From NCBI GenBank assembly GCA_031376425.1, contig JANMDR010000211.1, forward strand, positions 13,614 to 77,613: 64,000 nt of DNA, written 5' to 3'. Position 1 is the stretch's first letter, and each line of letters opens with the position of its first letter. This stretch comes from JANMDR01 sp031376425 (GTDB lineage Bacteria; Pseudomonadota; Gammaproteobacteria; Burkholderiales; Usitatibacteraceae). The notes beneath the pieces are model-generated. The model worked only from the letters and a program-made list of their open reading frames with translations, was not told the origin of the DNA and made no database searches. Of this stretch, positions 53,713 through 63,236 are shown one piece after another. A program made the position numbers and the translations under genes.

Positions 53713-54570
53713 CTAGTTTTCAGCACACTCCAACACATATCCTGCTCCTTCATCAAGCCCCAACACCTCCACTAAATAGAGCATGGCCGACTCTAATGTT
53801 TTTTGCAAAGTCCAAGGTGGATTCAAGATGAACATGCCGCTACCGTGCATGCCATAACCATCGGCCTGGGGGCTATTGATCGTCAGGGATACATTTAGCC
53901 AACTTTTTGCGGGTAGGGCTTTTAGTGCTGCGGGAAAGCGTAGGGATTCAGCGCTGGATAGCTGCGGATACCATACAGCATAGGTGCCAGTGGCGAAACG
54001 GCTTAGCGCATCGGTCAAGGCAATGGGGATGGTGCGGTAGTCGGTTTTATCTTCGTACGAAGGGTCGATTAACACCAAGCCGCGTCGCGTTTGCGGCGGC
54101 ATGCTGGCTTTAAGACCGATGAAGCCATCGCTAGCTGAAATAAGCGTGCGGCGTTGCGTAGCGTGACTGAGTGCGCGAAAATTATCTTGCAACAACGCGC
54201 TATCGCTGCTGTGTAATTCGTATAAACGTAGTTTGTCCTGTGGGCGTAGCAGACGCTGCGCAAACCACGGAGAGCCAGGGTAGGCTTTTAATTCGCCTGA
54301 TGGATTAAACTCGCGCACGAGGTTTAAATATTCGTCCATTGCGGGTGGCGCGTCAGTCCGACTAAACAGCCTGTCAATGCCGTCAATATATTCGGCCAAA
54401 CGCGTGGCGTAGCCCGTATCTAATCCATACACACCAGCGCCAGCGTGGGTATCAACTATTAAAAAACCAGTTTCTTTTTGCAATAAATGGCGGATTAATT
54501 CCACCAGGACAAAGTGTTTCAGTACGTCGGCATGGTTGCCGGCGTGGAAGGCGTGGCGATAACTTAGCAT
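53713..54570 (-). CDS. rlmJ: 23S rRNA (adenine(2030)-N6)-methyltransferase RlmJ
   Basis: 285 residues from the ATG at 54570. It begins MLSYRHAFHAGNHADVLKHF, the RlmJ hallmark; a longer frame begins 87 nt upstream and lacks similarity there. The SAM site is in FLIVDTHAGAGVYGL and the catalytic DPSY motif in GLVLIDPSYEDKTDY. It methylates A2030 of 23S rRNA. Closely behind the DUF3820 gene (38 nt) on the same strand, so the two are probably co-transcribed. Confidence 0.93.
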   Translation of the reverse strand: MLSYRHAFHAGNHADVLKHFVLVELIRHLLQKETGFLIVDTHAGAGVYGLDTGYATRLAEYIDGIDRLFSRTDAPPAMDEYLNLVREFNPSGELKAYPGSPWFAQRLLRPQDKLRLYELHSSDSALLQDNFRALSHATQRRTLISASDGFIGLKASMPPQTRRGLVLIDPSYEDKTDYRTIPIALTDALSRFATGTYAVWYPQLSSAESLRFPAALKALPAKSWLNVSLTINSPQADGYGMHGSGMFILNPPWTLQKTLESAMLYLVEVLGLDEGAGYVLECAEN

Positions 54571-54607
54571 GAGGAAGACTTTAGTTGAATTTGATTTGGC
54601 GAAGAGG

Positions 54608-54829
54608 TCATTGTTGCAGGGGTTGGCGTAGGGGGTCCAATAATTCCGATAGCCCATTGTGATCTATTTCACGCATGATATTGAGCAAGCGCCCAAGCTC
54701 CCCTTCTGGAAAACCTTTGCGCGCAAACCAGTGCAAATAATTGCCCGGCAAATCAGCAAGCAGGCGGCCTTTGTATTTTCCAAACGGCATGCGCCACGTA
54801 ACGAGTTTTTCTAGGTCTTCAGTATCCAT
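54608..54829 (-). CDS. DUF3820 family protein
   Basis: 73 residues with WRMPFGKYKGRLLADLPGNYLHWFARKGFPEGELG (shown here in two parts: WRMPFGKYKGRLLADLP and YLHWFARKGFPEGELG), the standard DUF3820 pattern. Some relatives are annotated as quorum-sensing-regulated factors on weak grounds. The fold suggests a nucleic acid or nuclease accessory role, but no function is established. It precedes rlmJ, with which it probably forms an operon. Confidence 0.88.
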   Translation of the reverse strand: MDTEDLEKLVTWRMPFGKYKGRLLADLPGNYLHWFARKGFPEGELGRLLNIMREIDHNGLSELLDPLRQPLQQ

Positions 54830-55047
54830 AGCGGATTGTATCGCGTTCGCCCGCCATCACCTGCATCCTTGGCAATGTCGCCACGCATCTGCCGTTCAAT
54901 GTTAGCATCTTGTGGTCGAGGTTGTTTCGTTAGTATGCGGGTAGTATCAAATCCAGATTCGTAAATCCACCAGCGTTGTTTTTGCGTATTGCTTTAGTGT
55001 CTTGGTTGTCGAATGCTTTTCAATTTAATAAAAACAGGAGTTTTACC

Positions 55048-55593
55048 ATGAAAAAGTCAATACAAAAAGCGTTGTTGCTCGCAGCGCTCCCGCTTGTCAT
55101 GCTCGCTGGTTGCGCTACGCAGGCGCCAATGTTCTCCCAAGAAGGGTTGCCGGCCGCTGTGCTGGTACCTGAAGGTAATGTAGTCGCTATGGAAACTGTA
55201 GGCGTTGGGCAAATTACCTATGAGTGCCAAGCTAAAAAAACCAATGACGGCTTCGCATGGACGTTTGTTAGTCCAGATGCAAAATTGAACAATCGCGCTG
55301 GCAATCAAGTAGGTAAATATTATGGCCCCCCAGCAACTTGGGAAATGTCAGACGGCAGCAAAGTAACTGGTGCGCAAGTTGCGGTTTCGCCAGCGGCGGC
55401 CGGCAATATTCCATTGCAATTGGTAAAGGCAAACCCAGCTACAGGTAGCGGTTCAGCGGTAGGCGTTACCTATATCCAGCGTGTAGCAACTAAAAACGGC
55501 GTAGCGCCATCTACTGCGTGTGGCGCTGCAGAAATGGGCAAAAAAGAGATTGTGTATTACCAAGCGGACTATATTTTTTACAAAGCTAAATAA
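55048..55593 (+). CDS. DUF3455 domain lipoprotein
   Basis: 181 residues from the ATG at 55048, which has AGGAG 8 nt upstream. A lipoprotein signal ends in VMLAGC, so it is likely anchored in the outer membrane. The DUF3455 parts are present: ITYECQAKKTNDGFAWTFVSP, GKYYGPPATWEMSDGSKVTG and VTYIQRVATKNG (in pieces). The function is unknown. It stands alone, divergent from DUF3820 and followed by a strong hairpin terminator. Confidence 0.85.
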   Translation: MKKSIQKALLLAALPLVMLAGCATQAPMFSQEGLPAAVLVPEGNVVAMETVGVGQITYECQAKKTNDGFAWTFVSPDAKLNNRAGNQVGKYYGPPATWEMSDGSKVTGAQVAVSPAAAGNIPLQLVKANPATGSGSAVGVTYIQRVATKNGVAPSTACGAAEMGKKEIVYYQADYIFYKAK

Positions 55594-55626
55594 TATCAGT
55601 TAGCAGTCTCTTTATAGTCAAAATAG

Positions 55627-55667
55627 TGCCTGTAAATACCCGTAAATAGGGTGTTTACCGGCATTTT
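55627..55667 (+). terminator. Terminator after DUF3455 gene; repeat element copy 2
   Basis: TGCC-T-GTAAATACCC (55627-55641) pairs with GGGTGTTTAC-C-GGCA (55649-55663), 14 bp with one mismatch and one G-T pair, 7-nt loop, then TTTTATAATTAAATTT. The core resembles the palindrome at 46118-46145. Confidence 0.8.
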
Positions 55668-55689
55668 ATAATTAAATTTCTACTCTGAT

Positions 55690-57360
55690 TTAGAATGCAA
55701 TTCTATTGCGCCCTGCGTGTTTGGCGGCGAATAGTTTTTGATCGGTTCGTGTTAAAAATTCAGTATGAGTTTCGCCGCTATTCCATTGGGCAATGCCAAT
55801 GCTCAAGGTGGCACTGTAATTTGTACCCGCTAGTGATGCCAATAAATTGAGACGGAGTTTCTCGCAAATCGCTGCTGCTGCAGGTAACGCGAGATCCGGC
55901 ATGAAAAACACAAATTCATCGCCACCTAAACGGCAAATTTCTGCATCAATACCGATCAATTCGGATGCCTCGCGCAAGCAGGTAGCAACGTTTTGCAAAA
56001 CAGTATCACCAACAACGTGACCAAATTTATCGTTGATATTTTTGAATGCGTCCACATCAATAATCGCCATGCACAAAGGGCGATTGGCGTTTGCATGTGT
56101 CATTAAATATTGAGGATATCGGTTGTCAAAATAGCGCCGATTTTTTAGTTGCGTAAGAGCATCTTCAAATGAAAGCTGCTCAAATGTTTTGGTAGTCTCG
56201 ATCAGTCGCGTTTGCTCGATACGCAGCGCATCAGCCTGCTCGTGTGCGGCAGTGAGCTGTACTTGAATATGGCTGAATTCCTCTCTAGCTCGGCGCAATG
56301 CCGCGAGATTCGTTCTTTCACCCATTCTTTGCTTAAGCAATATTTGCGTATGGGCTTTTGCTGCGGCAAATGCACCAGCGATGTCGCCGAGCTTTTCGCA
56401 GCAACTAACCTGGAGTGACGCAATTTCTTCATGCACTAATAAATAGTCTGCGCTGATTGCGGCGTCAATTGCTTGCTTCAGTATTTGTGCAGCTGCGTCG
56501 TAGTTTTGTTCGTGCATAAGAAAAATTGCCTTTGCCTGACATGCAGGTGCGAGCTTGTCTACTGTTTTTGCATCCTTACACATTTCGATAGCGCGATTTA
56601 TCACCGCAATTGCGCTACCGGTATCTCCTGCGAGGTGATGCGCATGGCTTAAGCTTATCAATGCATGTGCTAATCCTTTTAAATGCTGCGCATTCTCGGC
56701 GTCCGCTACGGCGCGTAAGCAGGCTTGCGTCAGTTCCGGTATCGCATCACGGCGTTGACGGGCATTAAGCAGATAGGCGGGCAAGCGCGAGATATTTGCA
56801 GAAATACGAGTGAATGGATCGTTCAAACGTTCGAGCGCGATGGTGGCTTGGTCAATTTGCAAAAGTGCACTGGCGGCTTCGCCACGGTCAACATATAAGT
56901 TGGTTAAGGCAATACATGCCGTGCAGATGGCTCTATCATCTTCAGCAGCAATCGCGAGCTCCAGTGCACGATCTCCTGCTGCAAATGCTTCGCTAAACGC
57001 ACCGATGGTCGATAGTGAAATGCAAAGTAGTGCCAAAGTGCGCGCTTCAATATTGCTAGCACCCGCTAGTCGTGCCAGATGTTGGGCAGATAATAATTGT
57101 TTTAGCGATGCGGTGGTGCGGCCAGTATAAACATCGAATGCACCAAGCAAGTAAGCGTGCAGGGCGCAAATTTCTGCGTCGTTCTGTTTGATTCCCGTTT
57201 GTGCAATTTCAGCTAACTTTGCCTCGGCTTGTGCCACATAACCCATACGCATTTCAGTAAACGCGAGATCGCCGAGCGCGTGCGCACGCTCACTCGGTCG
57301 CGTTGCACGACGAACTTTAGACTGCAAAGCATATAAGTAATCAGAGGCAGGCATATGCAA
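55690..57360 (-). CDS. Diguanylate cyclase (GGDEF) with TPR-like sensor region
   Basis: 556 residues. The first 340 or so form helical TPR-like repeats (ALGDLAFTEMRMGYVAQAEA, HALISLSHAHHLAGDTGSAI), then a coiled-coil stretch and the GGDEF domain beginning at about 390 (FEQLSFEDALTQLKNRRYFD). The active motif RLGGDEF is intact near residue 480, so it should make cyclic di-GMP. No RxxD inhibitory site stands five residues before it. No membrane helix is seen, so it is cytosolic. The sensory ligand or partner of the repeats is unknown. Confidence 0.92.
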   Translation of the reverse strand: MHMPASDYLYALQSKVRRATRPSERAHALGDLAFTEMRMGYVAQAEAKLAEIAQTGIKQNDAEICALHAYLLGAFDVYTGRTTASLKQLLSAQHLARLAGASNIEARTLALLCISLSTIGAFSEAFAAGDRALELAIAAEDDRAICTACIALTNLYVDRGEAASALLQIDQATIALERLNDPFTRISANISRLPAYLLNARQRRDAIPELTQACLRAVADAENAQHLKGLAHALISLSHAHHLAGDTGSAIAVINRAIEMCKDAKTVDKLAPACQAKAIFLMHEQNYDAAAQILKQAIDAAISADYLLVHEEIASLQVSCCEKLGDIAGAFAAAKAHTQILLKQRMGERTNLAALRRAREEFSHIQVQLTAAHEQADALRIEQTRLIETTKTFEQLSFEDALTQLKNRRYFDNRYPQYLMTHANANRPLCMAIIDVDAFKNINDKFGHVVGDTVLQNVATCLREASELIGIDAEICRLGGDEFVFFMPDLALPAAAAICEKLRLNLLASLAGTNYSATLSIGIAQWNSGETHTEFLTRTDQKLFAAKHAGRNRIAF

Positions 57361-57716
57361 GAGCTAATGTTGTACCTGTGCTTAGAAATAGATAATAGTC
57401 GTTCATGCGTAAAAAATCCATCATGACGTAGCGGAAAAGGCATATTTGCATAGCAAGCTATTGGTGCAAATTAACGATTTGAAGATAGGTTAACATATGT
57501 AAGTCTGAGTGTTTGAGAACTATTCGATTGTTATCGTGTTGTTATTTTTGCTAAATATAAAAACCATTTTTGATCAGCGTCAGAAGCAATCAAATTGCGC
57601 ATTTGTAAAGATGGCATTTTACATAATGACGAACTAGTGGGTTGAAAAGGCTGGCGGTTCGCACACAATGGCTAGCGGTGGCACAATAGGCACCCATACT
57701 ATTCAAAGATAGATTC
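57361..57716. other. Gene-free divergent gap between GGDEF and DUF1415 genes
   Basis: 356 bp with no supported gene. It is A/T-rich in the middle and must hold both divergent promoters. Just before the DUF1415 start there are two similar copies of a GCGGT-n-GCACA-n-AATnGGC motif (about 57651-57690). I found no convincing -35/-10 pair or hairpin. Confidence 0.4.
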
Positions 57717-58289
57717 ATGACTACGTTGTCTTCTGCTGATTTGCACGCCGTTGTTGAACAAGATATGCGACACTGGATTGAGCGCGCCGTGATCGGTTTG
57801 AATCTTTGCCCCTTCGCCAAAGCGGTGCACGTTAAAGAACAAATTCACTATTTCGTGAGTGCTGCAACAACGCCAAAAGATCTTTTAGAAGACATTGTGC
57901 GCGAGTTGCAAGAACTTAATTTGACTGACTCTGAGGTGCGTAGTACGACCTTAATCATGGCACCCTATTGCTTGGATGACTTTTTAGAGTTCAATGATTT
58001 TTTGGCCGACGCCGACGACGCTTTGTTCGCTCTTGAGTTAGACGGTATTTTGCAAATAGCCAGTTTCCATCCTGATTTTCAATTTGCGGGCACCAGCAAA
58101 ACAGATGTTACCAACGCCACCAACCGAGCACCGTATCCAACGATGCATCTGCTGCGTGAAGATGAAGTGGATCGGGCGGTGAAAGCATTCCCTGAGGCTG
58201 AAAGTATTTTCGAGAAAAATATTGATACTTTGGAAAGCTTGGGTATTGATGGTTGGAAAGCCTTATCAATAGAGCGTACCCAAAAATGA
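57717..58289 (+). CDS. DUF1415 domain protein
   Basis: 190 residues with the DUF1415 signatures DMRHWIERAVIGLNLCPFAKAV, TTLIMAPYCLDDFLEFNDFL and IASFHPDFQFAGT, plus NATNRAPYPTMHLLREDEV (in pieces). The conserved Cys in LCPFA and the His in FHPDF look like functional residues. No function has been established. It overlaps a methyltransferase gene by 4 bp, so both products may act together. Confidence 0.9.
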   Translation: MTTLSSADLHAVVEQDMRHWIERAVIGLNLCPFAKAVHVKEQIHYFVSAATTPKDLLEDIVRELQELNLTDSEVRSTTLIMAPYCLDDFLEFNDFLADADDALFALELDGILQIASFHPDFQFAGTSKTDVTNATNRAPYPTMHLLREDEVDRAVKAFPEAESIFEKNIDTLESLGIDGWKALSIERTQK

Positions 58290-59149
58290 GTGGTGTTGTG
58301 CTGATGCCTGAAATTAGGGCGGGGCAATCGATTGAGTTACTAAAAGAACTGCATATTCTGACCCGTGATGGTAAGCTAAATCAGGATTCGCGCCGTAAGC
58401 TAAAGCAGGTTTATCACCTGTATCAGTTTATCGAAAAGCTACTACTGGCGTTGCCGAGTAAAGCCGATGGTATTACGTTGGCTGATCATGGCGCGGGTAA
58501 ATCCTACCTCGGATTTATTATTTATGATCTGTTTTTTAATGCAGAAAAAACCGATCGTCAAGGGCATATTTACGGCATTGAAACACGTGGCGAACTCGTC
58601 CAAAAATCAACCGAATTAGCCACAAAACTCGGCTTCAAGAACATGTCATTTTTAGCATTAAGCGTAACGCAGTCAATGCAATCCGATGCGCTGCCAGCGC
58701 AAATTGATGTCGTCACCGCCTTGCACGCCTGCGATACGGCAACCGATGACGCCATCGCTTTCGGACTACAAAAGGCGGCGCAATATATGGTGTTAGTGCC
58801 GTGCTGCCAAGCTGAAATTTCGCGCGCGCTCAATGCCAATAAAGCGCAGTCACTCGCCCGCACGCCGCTAGCAGAACTCTGGCGCCATCCCTTACACACC
58901 CGCGAAATGGGCAGCCAAATCACTAATGTACTGCGTTGCTTGTACCTAGAGGCGTGTGGTTATGAAGTCACTGTGACTGAGCTCGTAGGCTGGGAGCACA
59001 GTATGAAAAATGAGCTGATTATCGCCAAAAAACGTAGAGATAATCATCATCTTAGTCGCAATGCCTGTGAACGGTTGCGTCATCTGCTCGCTGAAATTGG
59101 TCTTTCAGCGTTGCTGGAACATCGGTATCTAGGCATGGCTAAATCATAA
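58286..59149 (+). CDS. SAM-dependent methyltransferase-like protein
   Basis: 287 residues from the ATG at 58286, which overlaps the DUF1415 stop by 4 bp. A Rossmann-type SAM site is visible (GITLADHGAGKSYLGFIIYDLF), with ALHACDTATDDAIAFGL and the VPCCQAEISRAL motif: the pair of Cys and the position after the strand resemble the methyltransferase-25 family. Substrate unknown. The N-terminal 70 residues are helical and may bind the target. AAA+ or other partners are not adjacent. Confidence 0.85.
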   Translation: MSGVVLMPEIRAGQSIELLKELHILTRDGKLNQDSRRKLKQVYHLYQFIEKLLLALPSKADGITLADHGAGKSYLGFIIYDLFFNAEKTDRQGHIYGIETRGELVQKSTELATKLGFKNMSFLALSVTQSMQSDALPAQIDVVTALHACDTATDDAIAFGLQKAAQYMVLVPCCQAEISRALNANKAQSLARTPLAELWRHPLHTREMGSQITNVLRCLYLEACGYEVTVTELVGWEHSMKNELIIAKKRRDNHHLSRNACERLRHLLAEIGLSALLEHRYLGMAKS

Positions 59150-59342
59150 ATTTTTTTTCCTGCACGCTAGCGAAGCATCGCTACGAAATGTGGAAGCATT
59201 CTATATTTACACAGCTACAAAATAAACTTAGCAAGTTAATTTTAGTTAGCCCCGTTGCCGTGGTTGATGCGCCAACGGCTTAGATCGTAAAAAACGACGC
59301 GTTCACATTTGTTGACGCCAGAGTCAATGTAAATCTGGCAAA

Positions 59343-61280
59343 GTGTGTCGACAGTTAGCACAATATCCGTCACTTCAAACGATACCCCACGAGCTAGTTA
59401 TTTCACTCTCTAAGCCACAATTAAGCCAGTCTGACGAAGTCAATATCGCGTTGCTTGGTGCCGCGCTAGACCGAGCACGTATGAATGCGGTCGCCATGGT
59501 ATTTGGTTTTGTAGCAATCATGGGAATGGGCTTGCACGTAGGTGCTTATTGGCAATCACTACTTGTACTGGCACTTGCTATTACTGTGGCAGTAAGTCGC
59601 GTGGCCACGGCGCGTGGATGGCAAAATCTGCAAGACAAAGCACCTTCGTACAAAAACTATGTGCTTCGATTTCAGGTGATGGCAGCAGTACTCGGCTTGG
59701 CAAATGTAACCGCACTCAGCCTAATTTATCCAAAGCTTACGCAACCTATGCAGTTTATGATGTTTTTGGTTATGTTAGGCGCAATAGGTGTTGCGGCACT
59801 GGCGCTGTCGCTCATCAATTGGGCGCTCTGGTTGTATTTTGTACCATCAATTGCGACGGCACTAATTGTTTTTATTATGAACCCAGACGCTGGCCCGTTG
59901 TGGTTCACTATTATTTTTCCTATGTTTGCCGTGATTCTACTGCGGACGGAAAGGGACAATTTTGAACGCGCGCGCGATGCTGTTTTTCAGCGATTTGAGG
60001 TCGAACGCACCTCTCGGGCACTAGAGAAAGCAAAGCTCCAAGCCGAAGCGGGCAATATTGCTAAATCACAGTTTCTAGCCACGATGAGCCATGAAATTCG
60101 CACACCTATGAATGGTCTTCTAGGGCTTTTAGAACTGCTCGATGATGGAACACTAAATGCTGAACAACAGCACTGGGTACAGTTAGCGCGTACCTCGGGA
60201 ACGGGTTTGATTGATGTCATTAACGACGTACTCGATTTTTCTAAACTTGATGCTGGCAAAACCACGCTGCATATCGCGCCAATGATATTAGGCGACACCG
60301 TACAAATGGCAGCAGAATTATTTCAGCCGAATGCGCTCAAGAAGAAAATTAAATTAAGCTTTAATCAATCTCCCGATGTGCCTAAGTATGTGTTGGGCGA
60401 TGCCATTCGCCTACGCCAAATAGTGTTAAATTTAGTTGGAAATGCCGTGAAATTTAGTGATGGCGGGGATGTTAGCGTTTTACTAGATTTAGCAAAAACG
60501 GCTAGCAGTAGCCCCCCAGTTACCGTTGATGCGCCAATGCCGACATCAATGTTGGTGCCGACGTCAATGTCAGTGCGAATTACCGTACGCGACTCTGGTA
60601 TCGGTATGGATGTAGCGCGTTTGCCCGAACTATTTCAACCATTTCATCAACTTGATCAATCGTCAATTCGTGCGTACGGCGGCACAGGTTTAGGGCTAGC
60701 GATTGTTAAACGTTTGGTCGATGAAATGGCCGGTACAATAACAGTAACGAGTGTACTTGGAAAGGGCTCTACTTTTGTTGTTGAGATTCCCTTGCTAATT
60801 GATTTGGAACAATATGCGGCACGCAACGCAACGCAAACGAATTACCCGTCAGCCTCGGTCATACCCACAGTGGCAACGCAGGAAAATGCTGTAGCCAAGC
60901 GAACGAAAGTGCTCATCGCGGAAGATAATCCCCTCAATCGCCTAGTGCTTGGGAAAATGTGCGCTAAGTTGAATGTTGAAGTAGTAGAGGCAGAGGATGG
61001 CGTGCAAGCTCTAGCCGCGTGGCGTAAGGGCGGGGTGCGGTGTATTTTGATGGATTGCCAAATGCCAGAAATGGATGGTTTTGAAGCAACAGCCGCTATT
61101 CGCCAAGAAGAAATGGCTAAACCCAGTTTGCCCCGTACAGTTATTGTGGCCGTCACCGCAAATGCCCTAGCAGGTGATCGCGAACGCTGTTTCGCTATAG
61201 GTATGGACGACTATTTAAGTAAGCCCATCATGTTTAAGGACTTAGAAAAATTGCTGCAGCGCTCAGGGGTGTTGGCGTAA
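59343..61280 (+). CDS. Hybrid sensor histidine kinase/response regulator
   Basis: About 645 residues from a GTG at 59343; the exact start is unsure. Five or six membrane helices lie at about 45-205 with no large periplasmic domain. Then HisKA with [18 protein letters not shown] (phosphorylated His250), HATPase with [18 protein letters not shown] and GGTGLGLAI, and a receiver domain with AEDNPLNR, the phospho-accepting Asp571 in [12 protein letters not shown], and YLSKP. There is no Hpt domain, so the phosphate must go to a separate one. An 18-bp tandem repeat is in the ATPase part. No response regulator is adjacent. Confidence 0.93.
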   Translation: MCRQLAQYPSLQTIPHELVISLSKPQLSQSDEVNIALLGAALDRARMNAVAMVFGFVAIMGMGLHVGAYWQSLLVLALAITVAVSRVATARGWQNLQDKAPSYKNYVLRFQVMAAVLGLANVTALSLIYPKLTQPMQFMMFLVMLGAIGVAALALSLINWALWLYFVPSIATALIVFIMNPDAGPLWFTIIFPMFAVILLRTERDNFERARDAVFQRFEVERTSRALEKAKLQAEAGNIAKSQFLATMSHEIRTPMNGLLGLLELLDDGTLNAEQQHWVQLARTSGTGLIDVINDVLDFSKLDAGKTTLHIAPMILGDTVQMAAELFQPNALKKKIKLSFNQSPDVPKYVLGDAIRLRQIVLNLVGNAVKFSDGGDVSVLLDLAKTASSSPPVTVDAPMPTSMLVPTSMSVRITVRDSGIGMDVARLPELFQPFHQLDQSSIRAYGGTGLGLAIVKRLVDEMAGTITVTSVLGKGSTFVVEIPLLIDLEQYAARNATQTNYPSASVIPTVATQENAVAKRTKVLIAEDNPLNRLVLGKMCAKLNVEVVEAEDGVQALAAWRKGGVRCILMDCQMPEMDGFEATAAIRQEEMAKPSLPRTVIVAVTANALAGDRERCFAIGMDDYLSKPIMFKDLEKLLQRSGVLA

Positions 61281-61303
61281 TTTTTTATAAGTGTCGTTCA
61301 GGT

Positions 61304-61930
61304 TTAGAATTTTGGTATCCGAATCCGGCTAATCATGAGCGAACCTGATACGGCAAATATCAAAACCAGTGGGTGAAATTGCAGACCACCAATGAGCAGG
61401 ACGCCGCCCCATAAACTTTCGCGCACGGCATCCTGCATCGCCGCGAAGGTCAAAAATAAAACGATGAGAACGGAGGTAGGAATAGGCGTGCCCTCGAAGT
61501 ATTTCACTTTGTCACCGCCGTCTGATAAGGCTTCTGCAGTGACGTTATAGCGTGCTAAGCGCGATACGCCGCAGGCGACAAAATAGGCCAATACAATGCG
61601 ATCATAAAAGCCCTGCATGCCGCAGCCATAGCCAATGATGGCGGGTGCAACACCGAAGGATATTACGTCCGCTAATGAATCTAATTCACGGCCCATGGCT
61701 GACGACTTTTGCCGCCAGCGTGCAATGCGGCCATCCAGCACGTCAAACACCAGCGCTGCTAACACTAAGGCGCAGGCAAAATAAACATGAATTACATCGC
61801 TTGTTTCGATAAACGACATCACAGAAAACAGAGCGCCTATGCCGCAAACGGCATTGCCGAGCGTAAACCAATCGGCAAGATGAAATTCACGAATCATTGA
61901 AAATGGTTTAATTGGTTTTTTATCAGACAT
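61304..61930 (-). CDS. pssA: CDP-diacylglycerol-serine O-phosphatidyltransferase
   Basis: 208 residues from the ATG at 61930; a TTG 30 nt upstream is possible. The CDP-alcohol transferase signature is intact: DGRIARWRQKSSAMGRELDSLAD, that is DG-x2-AR-x8-G-x3-D-x3-D (in parts DGRIARW and GRELDSLAD). It makes phosphatidylserine in the inner membrane, with about six helices. In many Burkholderiales pssA is next to ilvC; here about 13 kb of other genes lie between. Confidence 0.93.
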   Translation of the reverse strand: MSDKKPIKPFSMIREFHLADWFTLGNAVCGIGALFSVMSFIETSDVIHVYFACALVLAALVFDVLDGRIARWRQKSSAMGRELDSLADVISFGVAPAIIGYGCGMQGFYDRIVLAYFVACGVSRLARYNVTAEALSDGGDKVKYFEGTPIPTSVLIVLFLTFAAMQDAVRESLWGGVLLIGGLQFHPLVLIFAVSGSLMISRIRIPKF

Positions 61931-62122
61931 GAGAGATAGTAAATTTTTTGATTTAGACAATATTGCCGACCGTGCGGAGCATTTTTTATAAGTGCTATTG
62001 CGTATGATTATAGCGTGGTGGCCTTTTGTATCAAGCGTATACTTAAATAAAGAATTTCGCGTTTAAATAGCGGCGGTTGCGCACTCACAGTTTTGCTCGA
62101 AAAAATAAAAAGAAAGGGCAAT

Positions 62123-63229
62123 ATGCAAACCTCAAACTCGTCCACCTTCTTCTCGCGTCTCGTTGCGCTGGCTGATCGTTTTGCCTATCCCTTGCGTGCC
62201 TCGCACTACGTGGAGTTAGTGAATCCATTATGGGCGAGCCATGCCCTGCAGGCTCGGGTTGAAAAAGTGTGGGATGAAACCAAAGATGCACGCACCATTA
62301 CCCTACGCCCAGGCGTGAACTGGCGGGCGTTTAGGGCGGGGCAGCACTTGCGGGTAGGGGTGCCAATTGGCGGTATGCACTATACGCGCACTTATACAAT
62401 TTCGTCCGCACCAGAACGTGATGATGGCTGCATTACGATTACTGTAAAAGCGATTTTAGGCGGACGTATTTCGCACCATTTGGTGCGCCAAGTAAAGGTG
62501 GGTGATTATTTGCCAATTGGTTTGCCACAAGGGGATTTTTTTCTACCCGAAGCGCAGCCGGTAAAGCCCTTGTTTATAACGGCAGGTAGTGGCATTACGC
62601 CCGCCATTAGTATGCTGCGCAGTTTGATTGCGCAGGATCGATTGCCCGATAGCGTGCATATTCACTATTCACCCCATGAGTTTGATGCGATTTTTAGCAA
62701 AGAATTATCGACATTGGCGGCTACACACTCGCGCTATCACTTGCATCAAGTGTTCACGCATGAATACGGAGAGACCAAGCAAACCAAAGGCTATTTTAAT
62801 AGCGAGCAAATTAATCGCCTATGTCCAGATTGGCATGAGCGTGAAATTTATGCCTGTGGCCCAGCACCCCTACTGGTGGCGCTGGAGAAGCATTGTGAGC
62901 AAGCTGGTAGAAGTGCACATTTGCATATAGAGCGCTTCAGCGCACAATTGGCGGCGGTGCCTACAGAAGCTGTGGGCGGACGGGTTCGTTTCATTAAGAG
63001 CAATATTGAAGCCGTAGCAGACGCCAGCACCAGTTTGCTGCGGGTGGCTGAAGATGCGGGTATGAATCCACCGCACGGTTGTCGTATGGGCATATGCCAC
63101 ACCTGCAACACAAAATTAGTTTCTGGTTGCGTGCGCGATCTGCGCACCGGAACAATACTGAATGAGGTTGGTAGCATTGTACAAACTTGTATTTGTGCAA
63201 CCGCTGGCGATTGCGAATTGGAGCTTTGA
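62123..63229 (+). CDS. Ferredoxin reductase with 2Fe-2S domain
   Basis: 368 residues from the ATG at 62123, which has GAAAGGGC before it. An FAD-binding domain (FRAGQHLRVGVPIGGMHYTRTYTISSAPE in parts), an NAD domain (FITAGSGITPAISMLRSL and YACGPAPLL), and a plant-type ferredoxin domain with GCRMGICHTCNTK and QTCICA, i.e. C-x4-C-x2-C...C. It moves electrons from NAD(P)H to the desaturase encoded next, which is 7 nt downstream. Together they form a two-component fatty acid desaturase system like that of pseudomonads. Confidence 0.92.
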   Translation: MQTSNSSTFFSRLVALADRFAYPLRASHYVELVNPLWASHALQARVEKVWDETKDARTITLRPGVNWRAFRAGQHLRVGVPIGGMHYTRTYTISSAPERDDGCITITVKAILGGRISHHLVRQVKVGDYLPIGLPQGDFFLPEAQPVKPLFITAGSGITPAISMLRSLIAQDRLPDSVHIHYSPHEFDAIFSKELSTLAATHSRYHLHQVFTHEYGETKQTKGYFNSEQINRLCPDWHEREIYACGPAPLLVALEKHCEQAGRSAHLHIERFSAQLAAVPTEAVGGRVRFIKSNIEAVADASTSLLRVAEDAGMNPPHGCRMGICHTCNTKLVSGCVRDLRTGTILNEVGSIVQTCICATAGDCELEL

Positions 63230-63236
63230 ACTCAAT

